A stretch of 64,000 nucleotides of DNA. It comes from Cheiracanthium punctorium (lineage: Eukaryota; Arthropoda; Arachnida; Araneae; Cheiracanthiidae). Shown here piece after piece: positions 46,039 through 58,274 of this stretch. A program made the translations under genes and the position numbers. The stretch covers positions 310,001-374,000 of the forward strand of contig JAWZYV010012252.1 in NCBI GenBank assembly GCA_038373885.1, given 5' to 3'. The notes under the pieces are model-generated. The model did no database searches and was not told the origin of the DNA. It saw nothing but the letters and a program-made list of their open reading frames with translations. Each line of letters starts with the position of its first letter. Position 1 is the stretch's first letter.

Positions 46039-46416
46039 TACCGTGTTTACTCGCACTTTTTCATGTAAATTAAATAATCTTTCCAAGGGAAAGATTATTT
46101 AATATACGGCAGATAATCTGGAAACATTTTGTAAAATAGTAATTTTACTATAATTTCAGAAATGTCTTAGCTTTATATTGTACAGTATTATGCTGTAGAT
46201 TCCCTCGCATAATAGTCGCACCTAGTGTTTCACCATGACTAATGGACAAAAAAAGAGGCAATTTTCTTTTATAGTAATATTTTTACAGACATAAAGGAAG
46301 GTCAAATACGTGACTCCGACTTATAAGCGGAGAAAATATTTTGGCGATTTTCCTGCTTCAAAACGTGGGGGTGTGACTATTATGCGAGGGCAACTATTAC
46401 GCGAGTAAACACAGTA
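46039..46416. mobile_element. pogo/Tigger-like element
   Basis: Starts TACCGTGTTTACTCGC and ends GCGAGTAAACACAGTA. Inner GCATAATAGTCGCAC and TGACTATTATGCGAGG motifs are shared with the 40.2 kb copy. About 378 bp and non-coding. From 46417 to 48110 only AT-rich sequence is seen. Confidence 0.8.
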
Positions 46417-48115
46417 TTTAAGTTAGCTATATAGCTAGTGAGATTTAGATGAGTTTAATTAATGTCATGAGTTTAAAAATAACTTCTAAACCCAGTTATG
46501 TTAATAGAATATTGAAATATTCACGTCAGACTTGAAATAATTTCGTCATTTCTCAAATTCTGATTAGCATATGGATAGTTTCCCTTTTTTAAAGAAAAAT
46601 CTTTGTGACCTATGAATTATTAGATGGAGCTTCTTTGTTTTCTGTAGAAGCAAATGCACTTTTAAATTTCAAGTAAGATTGCAAATGTCTTGTGTTATGA
46701 TTTTAAAACCTTCGTAGATAAGTTAAAAATAAAAAATGCCGAATGATTGCCATAGCTTGCAGTCTTTGATGGTGTATTGCTCGATATTTCACAAAAAAGT
46801 CTAATGAAGTAATTTCTGTTCAACGAAATATCAATTTGGAGTATTTAAACGTGGAACATTCTTTCTAGCATGAAAAAAATCTTAAAAATATGCTATCTTA
46901 CTGAAACTTCGCGACATTTTCATCTAGGTCCAAGCCCCCAAGCAAGTCCAAGCCCCTATGAAGAGTGGCATTTACACAGGCACCGATTCCTTCTTCCTAC
47001 TAAATCTTGCACGTACCCACTATCTCGTTATTCCTTAGTTTTTTTATGCTACAGCAAACTTATTTCGTCTGAAATTTTCATATAATTCTTTATATGTTTA
47101 AACGAAATAAATAAAACAAAACAGCGATTCTCCCCGTGAAAAAGCGAGCTATTTACTAGATTTTGGTAAATCGTAATAAGTATGGGCAATCGTAATTAAA
47201 ACACTTATTATTAATACTATATCACAATCATAATTAACACCACAAAGAATTTGAAAGAAAATTTTGCAAATGGGATTATTAATTTTCCCATTCAGACACC
47301 CCCCCCCCACAATTAGAAAATCAAAAGTTAATTTTTTAGCTGCTTATATGTTTTATACTCCTATTTTCTACACGTTTTCGTTTGTAAAAGTTATATTGGA
47401 AATATATATTAAATACTAAGTAACTTTTTTAAGCATAATTCACAATTTTACAGCCGCATGAATATTTCTCTCTTTCATCAGTTTGTTATACTTGTTTCTT
47501 AGTAAAATTCACTTCTAAAATAAAATCTTTGAATTAAAAATTAAATTGGGTGTTAGTTTTCAAACTAAACAAAGGTAACTTCTTGCAATGTAAGTAGAAC
47601 CATATCTTTGAACATTTTGATATTTTGCATGCTGATAATTTTATATCTAACAAAAGCAGTAGGTTTTAGTTGTGCTTAAAGTGTTCAGCTTTTTTAAATT
47701 AAAAATTCTTGTTTTAAGGTTAAATGCTCTATCCAAATGGAGGGATATTGAGTATTGAAATCTAGCTAAAGCATGACATCTTTCCAAATCCATATTTTTA
47801 TAGGGTATCTCAGTTGAGCTTTTTCAAAATCTTTAGGGAACTTTTGGGCATAGCTAGATTACTGAAAATCACACAGCGATATGGGCTCGCAAAATTCGTT
47901 TTCATTCACCATTTAATAATCAATATTAAAGCCATATTAAATTCCATAATTTTAAATCCATAATTTAAAAGCCATATTGAATAGTCAACATTTCGACTAT
48001 TGTTAGGAGAAGAGAAATTAACCTTTTACAAAAAATTTGAATGAAATTAACATTCTAAAAAACACTTTTTTATTTGAATGAAGCAATAATTGGAGCATAA
48101 GCCTTATTCTTCATT

Positions 48116-48365
48116 AAACATGCCCGACCAGTGGCTGAGCTCGTCAGCGCTCTCAGATGGGGGACGGAAAGTGACTGGTTCAAAACCAGGTCGCGTCAGC
48201 CGACCAAACCGTTCGGAGTTTTCAGTGGTTTTCTCCGAAATTTCCCGTAAGTATGGGCTAGGATCACTTAAAAAGTCTCCCACGGAGGGCAGTCCCCGCC
48301 CTCGGTCTATATCCCTCGTGCAGATAATTGGCCGTAGCACCGCATTTCATTTCACTTCATTAAAC
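48116..48365 (+). mobile_element. tRNA-derived SINE
   Basis: A box CAGTGGCTGAGCTCGTCAGC, B box CTGGTTCAAAACCAGG, then the family body (GTTCGGAGTTTTCAGTGG, CACGGAGGGCAGTCCC). An open frame runs through it on each strand but only reflects the SINE. A poly-A tract lies nearby at 48756-48773. Confidence 0.8.
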
Positions 48366-48980
48366 GTAGTTAGGAAATTTGACTGACGCATCGCCGTTTC
48401 TTTTGAAATGATTATTAACAGGTTCATCAAAACAATGTTTGCGATTCAAGATTTCCTTGTGATTCTGAACCATTCAAGGACTCCAATATTCCCTTAGAGA
48501 TTTTGATATGCTGTAGTGAGCAACCTCGTGCATATGAAATTTATAAACACATCCTCAAAAGTTTGTATTGCATGAAAATATGTGTACCGAAATTTGGTAT
48601 GAACTTAAAAGTTTAGTTACAGTGAAACAAACGACAAAAAATTTTAAGATGGATTTTTATATTAAGAATGTTAAATTAATAAACGGTTTTGTATAATTTA
48701 ATATTAAATTATTTTTTATTCAGCCACATTTCTTTTACTTTTTAAACTTTTTACAAAAAAAAAAAAAAAAAAACAATTTTCCTTATCCTGGCGTATACAA
48801 TGTAAGGTCCTTTTTCTTAAAAAAGAAAAAAATATATTTATTGTCAACAGCCTAGGACAAACTTAAACTGTTGCACATGACGTATTACTTAAAAAAAATT
48901 AGCGATACTGTAGCAATAAATCTTCATGCTTACTGATGAGATTTTATTCTACGCTAGAAAGAACTGAAAACATATAGTCT

Positions 48981-49691
48981 AAGAGCCAGCGACCGCCAGA
49001 CCTTCGTCATAGTATAAAAGCTGAAACTTTCTCTGCGCATACCCCTCAACAGAGGTAGGAACAATCGGCCACTATAAAGTTTGGAGGATCGTGGCTTTGG
49101 CAGGTAACAGGTGGCAAAGGTGTATAAAATTGCAGAAAATTTCGTCATTTCATAAAGCTTCATTTTTTTATATGTTCTTCTTACATAGTACTAGAAATCA
49201 CTTTATCCCTTGCCAGACACTTTTCCATCGTGGCAAACCCCCGCCAGACACCCTCAAAGTCATGGAAAACTGTTGTGTTTGTAAACTCCCGCGACGAAGT
49301 ACGTCAAGCTCTCACAAAGTGCCAAGCACATACTGGTACTTCTGGTAATTCTGAACTTTCATACGCGCGAACTTTCTTGCAGCGCGCTCGTAATAGAATT
49401 ACGTTTTTCGAGACATTGAGGTTGTCTGGTGGGGGTTTGCCACGATGGAAAAGTGTCTGGCAAGGGATAAAGTGATTTCTCGTACTGCGAAGACGAACAT
49501 ATAAAAAAATGAAGCTTTATGAAATGACGAAATTTTCGGCAATTTTATACACCTTTGCCACCTGTTACCTGCCAAAGCCACGATCCTCCAAACTTTATAG
49601 TGACCGATTGTTCCTACCTCTGTTGGGGGGTATGAGCAGAGAAAGTGTCAGCTTTTATACTATGACGATGGTCTGACGGTCGCTGGCTCTT
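48981..49691. mobile_element. Foldback element with about 288-bp arms
   Basis: Left arm 48981-49269 and right arm 49404-49691 are inverse copies at roughly 93%. Both carry AAGAGCCAGCGACCG at the outer end and a CCAGACA run at the inner end. The 134-base centre is unique. Weak inverse similarity continues outward, and no target duplication is clear. Frames inside mirror each other and are not genes. From 49700 to 50450 nothing is recognised. Confidence 0.9.
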
Positions 49692-50449
49692 GCTCTAATA
49701 GTTTTGTCTCATAATGTCAAGCACTACCGAGCAATTCGCGAGGTTCATGAGTTTCGTATTCCAGATCACAAGCGAAAAAGCAAAATTTTTCGTCTTAATT
49801 TTAGAACTATGTTTTATACCAGTACAGGTTACCATGTTTTAAAGAAAGGTATTTGATGGTTTGGGGAATCTGGACCTCTTCGATAGTGAACTTTAATTCA
49901 ACTGAAATATGAATTAAGCAAAAAATTCATTTTTCAGCTCATCATTTATCTGTCGCTTACATCTTCCATATAACATGTTTTACAATTTTTCTACATGAAT
50001 TGTTTTGGGCTGTACGTATCTTCTTAGGTATTAATTACAATACTTTAAATGTATTAAATAACTAAAATCGAAAATGTAAGTGGTTTTTGAAATTAAATAT
50101 TTCGCGCGTGACCCACCACAGCATTTCGAAGACGTATTGCACAACTTACACCTCTTTTCTTGTCTAGACTTATTACCTGGATGTAAAACCCTTCGTTTCT
50201 CATTCATTCGATATACGGGGACCTCAAGATAAAGGTCATTAAGGGCCTTTATCTCTTAACCACTAGAAGAGGGGAAGGCAGCTGAGGAGATATAACACAT
50301 TCACATTTTGGAATTTTACTAAGTCCCCAACCGAATGAGACATCTGCTTCTAATTCATTCGATCCGCCGAGAATTCGAGCAAAAGGCCCTTTCCCGAACA
50401 GAAGAACTGTTTCAAAAGGTATGCAAGTTGTAGATTAAGAGACGTAATA

Positions 50450-51615
50450 CGTTTTATAATGGCTTGAACTACGGATATCCAGTGGATCCTTCTACGATTT
50501 TTGTTTTGACTTAAAGAATATCTTATGGGCTCGGTGAGGGTCGGACATAGCCAGAGGGTACAGCCATCAGGATCGGAGATTAAAATTAATCCCGGAAATC
50601 ATTCCTAATATACATTTCTGAAGATGGCTTAAAAAGAAAGATAGCTTAAACAAACATGATAATTTTTAGATTGCAAACTGAAAGTCGTAATATATTCGCC
50701 ACGCAAATTTGCAAAAACACTATAATATTGTTTTTATATAAGCCCAGGAGTATTATAAAAATATTTAAATAATTTTAAAAAATCAGTATATTTTTGGTAC
50801 ATTTTGTATGTCGCTACTGTACTTATTTGGTGGCTTTAAATTATCACTGCCAAAATTTTTTACTCAGTTGTGTCTTTTACAATATATATATATATTTAAA
50901 TTACTACATTTGTTAACAGTCAGTAAAAAATGTGGGCTTATTAGTTTTCGCTTTAGATTTATCTAAGCTGTTTTTATCCAAGCTATCTCGGCGTCCTGTA
51001 GTGCCCAATTTTTGATATTCTTAAAGGCTATATTCCTTAATGAATGCAATCAAAGGACAGATTTTAAAAAATGTATTATTTCTAAGTGAATGTTTTTGTT
51101 TATCAAAAAATCCGTAGTTTAAAATTTCTAATAGCGGAGATGCTCACAAAACCGTCAGTGTGACATCATAGAGGGTCACAATGGGCACCGGCTTTCATTC
51201 TGACTGGTAAGTTACGTGACTTCACTGTGTGGTCACTGTGACGTTTAACTATGACTAGTCACTAAGTGACGTCACTGACGAATCACAAAATGACAGCTTA
51301 TTCTTGTGACGGTAAAGTGGCGTCACGGAGGCCGTTTTTGCGATTTTTAAATCTGACTTTATTTTGCACATTTTAACGTGCAATTACTCTAATAATAATA
51401 ATAAAAAAACAAAATATTATTTTAGGAATATTTTGGAGGCTTTTGTATGAATTATTTGAAAAAATATCAATTATTGAAATTTTATGCATTTGAAAATACA
51501 CTTGTCTATACAATATATCAAGCCTTGAAATAAATGTACCACTTTATAAAATTGGTTTTACCTACAAAAAATTTTCAAGGAATTATTAGCCCTTTTCCTA
51601 AAATAAATGAAACGA
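50450..51615. repeat. Repeat U, copy 2
   Basis: Colinear with 17610-19085 but without the SINE and M3 insertions, so it serves as the empty-site reference. Contains CACTGTGTGGTCACTGTGACG and similar motifs. The stretch 51616-52192 is AT-rich and unassigned. Confidence 0.75.
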
Positions 51616-52192
51616 TGTGACGTCTATTAAATAATTTTTTTTTTTAGGAAAATAAAATTTTTCAATGAGAAGGGGGATTTCCAAAATATTAATTTATATT
51701 ACAACTTATTACGTTACTGAAATTTACGAATTTAAAACATACCTCTAAGTAATGTATCGAACCTTAGACAGCTTTCAAGGAAGTACGAGCATTTACGTGT
51801 AATAAACAGTTTTAAAAAAACACTCAGACTTCTAGAAAGTAATATTTGAAAAAGGAAAACAAAGATTTTCAAGCATTTAGTTTATTTCTTAATCATATCT
51901 TTATGAGATCATCATGATCTCATACTTATGATTTCCATAATTACAATACTTTCCTTAGATGGTACTTAATTAAAATTTCATTGCCGGTGGTCACATTAAA
52001 TTGGCCAGAGATTGTGTATATACATATATTACTTCATAAAAGAGGACTGTTCCTTACTACTGAAACTCAGTATATGCTAGCAGGATATTACGATTTTTTC
52101 CTCCTACCAAATATGACGAGAACTTGTAAATGATTTTAGAGTTCCAACGATTCATTATACAGGCAAGGAATTATTTCCTACCGGTTTCGGAA

Positions 52193-52602
52193 AACTCCTC
52201 CTAGATATAGAGAGCCTTGCAGCTCCTACGCCACCAAGCTTTGACGTCATCATTAGACCAACATTTAAAAGTTTTATTTTCTCAAAATAAAACTACTAAA
52301 AAATTTCTGGTGAATTTACCCATGAATAGCAATATTTCAATAATTTAAAAAAAAAAGATAATTCTACGACAAATGGCAGTTTTTAACCATGACTAATTAA
52401 ATAATATGGGAAGGAAATAAATCATGATGAATAATTTTGAAGAAAGGGATTTTAATTTTAGTATTTAATTTAAGATATTTTCAAATATTTGTAGCATTCG
52501 CCAGAAATTTTAAATAGTTTTACTTTGTGAAATCAAAACTGTGATGCCGTCAAAGCTTGGTGACGTAACAGTTGTATGTCTTTCTATATCTATGAGGCGT
52601 CT
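52193..52602. mobile_element. M1 MITE copy H
   Basis: AACTCCTCCTAGAT to GAGGCGTCT with the full M1 interior. Flanks TTTCGGAA and GTATGGAA share five of eight positions. Confidence 0.9.
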
Positions 52603-52606
52603 GTAT

Positions 52607-53072
52607 GGAAGGCTTGTAAAAGAAATATGAATTTCTAATGCAAGAGAAAAGTTGGGTTTATTGGATAAAAAAATGTTACAAGTTTTGTTTCATAAATGCT
52701 CAATATGTGAACCTTTCGTGATACGGCAGATATCAAGTTTAAAGTCAAATTCTTCCCTCGACATACTTGCTTTACCGTCCCGACCAATGGTAGCAAATGC
52801 GATTGTGATCCTTTGTCGTAAATCTGGTAAATCACGCAGCATACGGGACACGGACTCACGATCTTTAATCTAATGCCATTAAAAAAAGCGCATGGAGTTA
52901 GTAGCGGACAGCGAGGTTGCCACGGAAGATGGCGATTGTCGGCATCAGAACCTCGACCCATCCAACAACGAGGAAGCTCGTTATTTGTGACACAAAACTT
53001 GTAGTATTTTTTTCTCCAGTAAAGTCAACTTTGTTGCTGTATTGGTAATATATTATTTTTTATAAGCCTTCC
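52607..53072 (-). mobile_element. Short element with GGAAGGCTT ends
   Basis: GGAAGGCTTGTAAAAG at the left and the inverse (TTATAAGCCTTCC) at the right bound a transposase remnant. The left end lies directly beside M1 copy H. The target duplication is not resolved. Confidence 0.6.
52690..52965 (-). pseudogene. DDE transposase C-terminal remnant
   Basis: On the minus strand: GRGSDADNRHLPW, PRCPLLTPCAFFNGIRLKD, then RMLRDLPDLRQRITIAFATI and FKLDICRITKGSHIEHL with a stop. Arthropod transposases with the motif SPDLTPCDFFLWG and the ending DVCRVT.G.HIEHL are the closest match. The third catalytic Asp (TPCD) is Ala here. The upstream catalytic part and DNA-binding half are absent. One frame change near 52865. 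Confidence 0.75.
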
Positions 53073-53101
53073 AAACCCTGTAAGGAATTGTAACACACAC
53101 C

Positions 53102-53286
53102 CATTGATGCCAACAACTAAGGAATATAATTAACCGCTTTCTTTAAATTGTATATTTTTTTAGATTTTTTTTCAAAAGAGAAAACAGCTTCCGCGCGTTG
53201 TACAAAAGCCTTGAGATATTTTAAGCCGAAAATTTCTGTTTAAAAAAAAAGTGTTTAATTATATTCCGCAACAGTTGACAGCTATG
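53102..53286. mobile_element. M2 MITE with perfect 6-bp TSD
   Basis: CATTGATGCCAACAACTAAGG to CAACAGTTGACAGCTATG; flanked by CACACC (53096-53101, 53287-53292). From 53293 to 55160 I see only unique AT-rich sequence. Confidence 0.92.
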
Positions 53287-55162
53287 CACACCCTGTAAAT
53301 TTTTATCAAAATATTTTTTAAAGATTCATAAAAAGTCATAATGATTAAAAAATTGACTCACCGGAATTATTTTTAAAAGTAAAATATTTAAGATGATGTG
53401 AATTTTTTGAGTTCGTCAGCCTCTTCACGTCAGCTGTTCTTCTCAAAAAATCTGCTGACCTGCTTCAGGTAGCATTTCGTAATCAGTGCACAGTATCGCG
53501 GCTGCCTAATTCCTTTCGTAAGTCTTTGGTATTCCTCATCCTTGGATCGGCGCGCGTTTATACAATTTAATAGTAATACAATTCTGGATATGAGTTGTGA
53601 GTTAGAGTATGTTTTTACTTAAAGCGAAGAAATTTAATGTCATTTCTATTTCATCCTAGTCCGTGCAAAAAATGAAAAGCCGGAAAAAATCCCGTTTAGC
53701 AAGGCCTCTCTGCACTCACTTCGATGTTTCGCACAGCATGCAAAAGACCAAAATTTAGAAGGATATTAAATTACTTTCTCTATTTAAAAATAAAATAAAC
53801 ATACCTTCTCATTGGATGATACCGAAAGTATAACACAAGTTTTTAATGAATTATTTTAAGATATGTATGTTAGATGCACCTTAAAGTGAGGCTCTTATTT
53901 TCATTTAATTCAAACAAATGAATTTACATGTAAGAATTTAATTAAAAGCAAGTTGAGCCTGATGATAGGATTAATGTTCTCTGAATATTCCAAAATGTAA
54001 TTTATAGATAATTTCTACAGAAAGATGTCAAACAAAGTGAAGAGTGGCTGGCTTTCCTTCTAGAGGGCTGAATTTCAAGAGGTCTTCAAACTGCTGTTTT
54101 AGGCGTTCGTCAATGTGTCCTAAAAACTTTAAGTCGATTTCTAGAATTCTAGCATTTTCTGAAATAAAAGCACTATGTATTTGCAATTGTACCTTACTAA
54201 ATGGCTAAATTTATATCCTTACGTAGATAAAAATCGAGATTACTTATTCAACTGATTTTAGTCTAAAATATCAATGATTCTATTAATAGAGCGATGCTTA
54301 AGTGCCTGAAGATTGTATTAAGATGGTATTTGTGTGGATTTTCCTGGAAAATTTTTAAACGGCAGTACTCTAATAAATGCTATTTTATCAGTTCAAAGTG
54401 AAAATGAATAGTTTTTTTAAGCAAATCTAACAATGCACTGTGAACGTTGCTCTGAAATATTTTTACAATTAATTTCAACAAAAATAGTTTCGCTGTTGGT
54501 TTGTTACTTCAGAAATAAAGTTTTTAAGAACTTAACAAAACTTATATATTTTTAATTATGTTATTAAGAGCTCTATTTTGTTTTTTGCATTATTTTTTGT
54601 ACAGAGATCGATAAATTTACCCTGTAAACCTAAATTTACAATTCCACTGCCTTAGAAAATGCGTATTTACCAGGCAAAATAGTTTTAAATACACGAAACT
54701 TTCATAGAAGGGTTTAAGAAAGATGTGTGTTAGAGATAGTTGTTTTGTTGGTTGCTACGAGACGTCACGCATCTACATACAAACGCCAATATTGGTTGAT
54801 TACAAAGCCGATCATTCCGTTTATCTCACCCAAATGAATAGTTGGTTTCATAATTCCTCCACCTCTTTTCAGCACAAGATAGATTGTTCGCTAGTTATAT
54901 ACGGATATTTGAGTTATTTATCCTTCAGCAAAAAGGGTGTCTGTCAGACAATTGTTCCTTTATTTATTGTGTTTATCAACACGCGTGTAAAAAGACAGAT
55001 CTGAATCTATATTAATTCTGCTGAGATATTTGCAGTTCAAAAAGAAAGAAAAGCAGAGATAAGAGGGAATGCAAGCGTAACAATACAAGTTTTGTATTGA
55101 TACCTAGATATATCGCTTGCGGTTATCTTTACTTATTATTCTAGAACGTTTCTTTATTATAC

Positions 55163-55320
55163 GAGGAACGTTCCGAAAGTAAGTTTCGTCATATTTTTTT
55201 ACACAGAAATTTTATTGCCAAAAAAAAAAAGAAAACCATCATGAACAATACACTTCGCACTTCTTTTCCACATGCTCGCCTCCAACTTCGAGACATTTGC
55301 CGTAGCATTTAACACTTTGA
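55163..55320 (-). pseudogene. mariner 3' end with transposase C-terminus
   Basis: The terminal repeat at 55163-55190 (ACGAGGAACGTTCCGAAAGT) is mariner-type. Minus-strand translation just inside gives CYGKCLEVGGEHVEKKCEVY and a stop, the usual tail of one mariner group. Everything upstream was lost or replaced by the tandem array. Confidence 0.8.
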
Positions 55321-56208
55321 AAGAACAATTTGAGTGGCACTCCATGCCCTACCAACACACTGTACCTACAAAAAACCTAACAACGGAAGCTACGACAATA
55401 TCACCAGAGTTGCCAACTGCTCCGGTATATAATTAACCACTTCTTCTAAACAGTAATATTTAGATTAAAATACAGCAAAATTTCGATGCTAAGCGTATGG
55501 GTTGGTTGTAATTATGAAAAAAAAACGCTTTACTGTTTTCAAAAGAACAATTTGAGTGGCACTCCATGCCCTACCAACACACTGTACCTACGAAAAACCT
55601 AACAACGGAAGCTACGACAATATCACCAGAGTTGCCAACTGCTCCGGTATATAATTAACCGCTTCTTCTAAACAGTAATATTTAGATTAAAATACAGCAA
55701 AATTTCGATGCTAAGCGTATGGGTTGGTTGTAATTATGAAAAAAAAAACGCTTTACTGTTTTCAAAAGAACAATTTGAGTGGCACTCCATGCCCTACCAA
55801 CACACTGTACCTACGAAAAACCTAACAACGGAAGCTACGACAATATCACCAGAGTTGCCAACTGCTCCGGTATATAATTAACCGCTTCTTCTAAACAGTA
55901 ATATTTAGATTAAAATACAGCAAAATTTCGATGCTAAGCGTATGGGTTGGTTGTAATTATGAAAAAAACGCTTTACTGTTTTCAAAAGAACAATTTGAGT
56001 GGCACTCCATGCCCTACCAACACACTGTACCTACGAAAAACCTAACAACGGAAGCTACGACAATATCACCAGAGTTGCCAACTGCTCCGGTATATAATTA
56101 ACCGCTTCTTCTAAAAAGTAATATTTAGATTAAAATACAGCAAAATTTTTATGCTAAGCGTATGGGTTGGTTGTAATTATGAAAAAGACGTTTTACTGTT
56201 TTCAAAAG
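55321..56208. repeat. Four tandem units of about 221 bp containing an M2 piece
   Basis: Units start near 55326, 55548, 55771 and 55991 (ACAATTTGAGTGGCACTCC). They differ by a few bases, mostly in an A run. Each contains AGAGTTGCCAACTGCTCCGG, then TATATAATTAACC, the left end of an M2 element; the right end is missing in every unit. The array begins inside the mariner tail. Confidence 0.95.
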
Positions 56209-56269
56209 ATGGTTCATCAAAGCCCGGCGCAGTTGCCAACTTTGATACCATTGCTTTAGCTGAACGGGC

Positions 56270-56341
56270 GCCATCGCGTTTCTGTTTTCACAAAATAACA
56301 CTATTTAAAGTTTCTGGTGAGTGATACAAATATTAATAATA
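56270..56341. mobile_element. Old M1 MITE, left part
   Basis: GTTTTCACAAAATAACACTA and AAAGTTTCTGGTGAGTGATAC match M1. It is interrupted at TA by a Tc1 element and resumes at 58275. Confidence 0.75.
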
Positions 56342-56513
56342 CACTGGTTATCATTAAGCAAGGGAAATTACAAAAATGACGATTACTCAAAAAGTTACTC
56401 ATAGAATTTAATAAACTCACCCATAAGGTATAACAAATAGTAAGCTGTAAAATAACATGAAAAAAAAACTACCAGACACTTGTGGCATTATAGAAATTAG
56501 GATATGCATAAAA

Positions 56514-57245
56514 TCAACAAATTGGATGTGTCAGTTTGGTATAAGAAAAATACCATAAATATGGAATATGACCCCTCCAAGAAGCAATAGAGCACCAACA
56601 GCGATGTGTAATGCTGTCAATTATGTGGTCTATGAGTTCAGTTGGAAGGGAGAGCCATTGATCTTGCAAGGCAGTTGCAAGTGTGGGAAGTGTCACAGCA
56701 GGAGAATTGAGAGCAGCTATCTGTCTTCCTAAAGCCTCCCAGACATGATCGATAGGATTCAGGTCCGGTGATCGAGCTGGCCACTGCATGCGCTGAATTG
56801 TTTGCTGCTGAAAATAATGATCCACGATACGAGCCTTGTACTGTCTATCATTGTCGTCCTGAAGCAGGAAATCATCGCTTATTGCCCCTGGCATAAGGGC
56901 GCACGTAAGCCTCAAGGATGTCATCTGTATAGGTATGAGCATTGACGGTTCCACGTGGAAAGACATGGAGGTCTGTGAAGCCACCCAAAGAGATCCCACT
57001 CCAAACACAGACACTGCCTCCTGCGTATGTATTTCTTTCGAGGATGTTTGATGGATGATAACGGGCTCCAAGTTTTCTCCAAATCAAACAACGTTTACTA
57101 TCGCTTTGGAGGCTAAACCTGGACTCATCCGTACACAGAACAGTCCTCCATTGATCAGCCGTCCAGTGGACATAATAATGTGCCCACCTCAAACGCTGTC
57201 TTCTGTGGAGGGGAGAGAGGGGGCTCAAATGGCTGGTCATCTCGC
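56514..57245 (-). pseudogene. Tc1 transposase, catalytic part
   Basis: Minus strand after M1: REMTSHLSPLSPLHRRQRL, then YVHWTADQWRTVLCTDESRF (first Asp), DSKRCLIWRKLG, GGSVCVWSGISLGG. A one-base shift near 56893 leads to SDDFLLQDDNDRQY (second Asp) and QRMQWPARSPDLNPIDHVWE. The catalytic Glu of NPIEH is Asp here, with 34 residues between it and the second Asp. The frame then runs to HRCWCSI and beyond. Inactive. Confidence 0.92.
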
Positions 57246-57253
57246 GTATAGAC

Positions 57254-57684
57254 AACACCTCCTTCATATAGAAAACCTAACAACTGAAACTTCGACGTCA
57301 TCATTTAGGCCTTCAAGTGATGACGTCATCACAGTTTTACTTTCACAAAGTAAAACTATTTAAAATTTCTGGTGGATGCTACAAATATTAGAAAATATCT
57401 TAAATAAAGTATTAAAATTAAAATATCTGTCCCATACAAAATTATTCATTTCGATCTATTTCCTTATCATATTACCTAATTCGTCACGGTTAAAAACTGC
57501 CATTTTTCATAAAATTGTATTCTATATCTCAAATTATTAAAATATTGTTATTCATGAGTAAATTCACCAGAAACTTTGTATATTTTTATTTTGTGAAAAT
57601 AAAACTTTTAAGTGTAGGCCAAACGATGACGTCAAAGCTTGGTGACGTAGGAGTTGTTAGGCTTTCTTTATCTAGGAGGTGTTG
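57254..57684. mobile_element. M1 MITE copy E with perfect 8-bp TSD
   Basis: AACACCTCCTTCAT to GGAGGTGTTG; flanked by GTATAGAC at 57246-57253 and 57685-57692. Removing it and one target copy joins the two Tc1 parts in frame (RRLHEGGLYT to REMTSH). Confidence 0.98.
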
Positions 57685-57692
57685 GTATAGAC

Positions 57693-58023
57693 CACCTTCG
57701 TGAAGCCTTCTACGCACTAAAGTTGACACCAACCTTCCGATGGATAGAGCAAGGGATGATCTGAGTTGTGCGGAGTTGCGGTTCTATTCCTTCTCTCACA
57801 TAACGACAAATATCTGTCATCGGCGCTGGTCGTAACAGTTGGCCGTCCTTGGCTGAACCTCGTGGATGCCGAATGTGTCGTTAGAAACTGTTGCCACAAT
57901 CTTTTGAGGCTCAGACGGACTGATATTTAACTGTCTGGTCACTTGCGTCTGACTTGCTCCTTCCTCTAGTCTCCCAATATCACTCCATCGCAATTTTTCT
58001 GGAAAACGATGCCTGGAGATCAT
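57693..58023 (-). pseudogene. Tc1 transposase, DNA-binding part
   Basis: Starts MISRHRFPEKLRWSDIGRLE, then EGASQTQVTRQLNISPSE (first helix-turn-helix). A frameshift near 57880 follows, then WQQFLTTHSASTRFSQGRP, SADDRYLSL and RRNRTAT (second half). It ends RRLHEGGLYT at the M1 insertion. Confidence 0.9.
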
Positions 58024-58274
58024 TGCTACAAATCGGCTATCCCCGATTTCTTACCTTAAAGTCACAGCAAAAGCTGCAGGTTCAATCTCATAAATGCAGT
58101 TTTATGCTGCTAGCAATTAACTTTATCTGGTTGCAACGCGTGTAATTTGCATATTGAAACTTTACTCAGTAATATTTATTTGACAATATATTCAAATTTC
58201 ATACGCATTGGCTTTTTTTTGAGCGATTTTTCGCTATTTTTGTGATTTTTCCTTAACTTTTGGAAGCCACTGTA

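Larger units (their letters stand above)
56342..58272 (-). mobile_element. Tc1 element inserted in M1 and itself split by M1
   Basis: Right terminal repeat, inverted: CAGTGGCTTCCAAAAGTTAAGG; left, degraded: CACTGGTTATCATTAAGC. TA on both sides (56340-56341, 58273-58274). Without M1 copy E it is about 1.5 kb. Confidence 0.85.

Noticed and set aside
48090..48386. 98-residue frame with a plausible start
   Set aside because: It coincides with a tRNA-derived SINE; the protein is an accident of the repeat.
49091..49581. Pair of similar frames starting MALAGNRWQRCIKL on opposite strands
   Set aside because: They are mirror images caused by the foldback arms, not paralogous genes.
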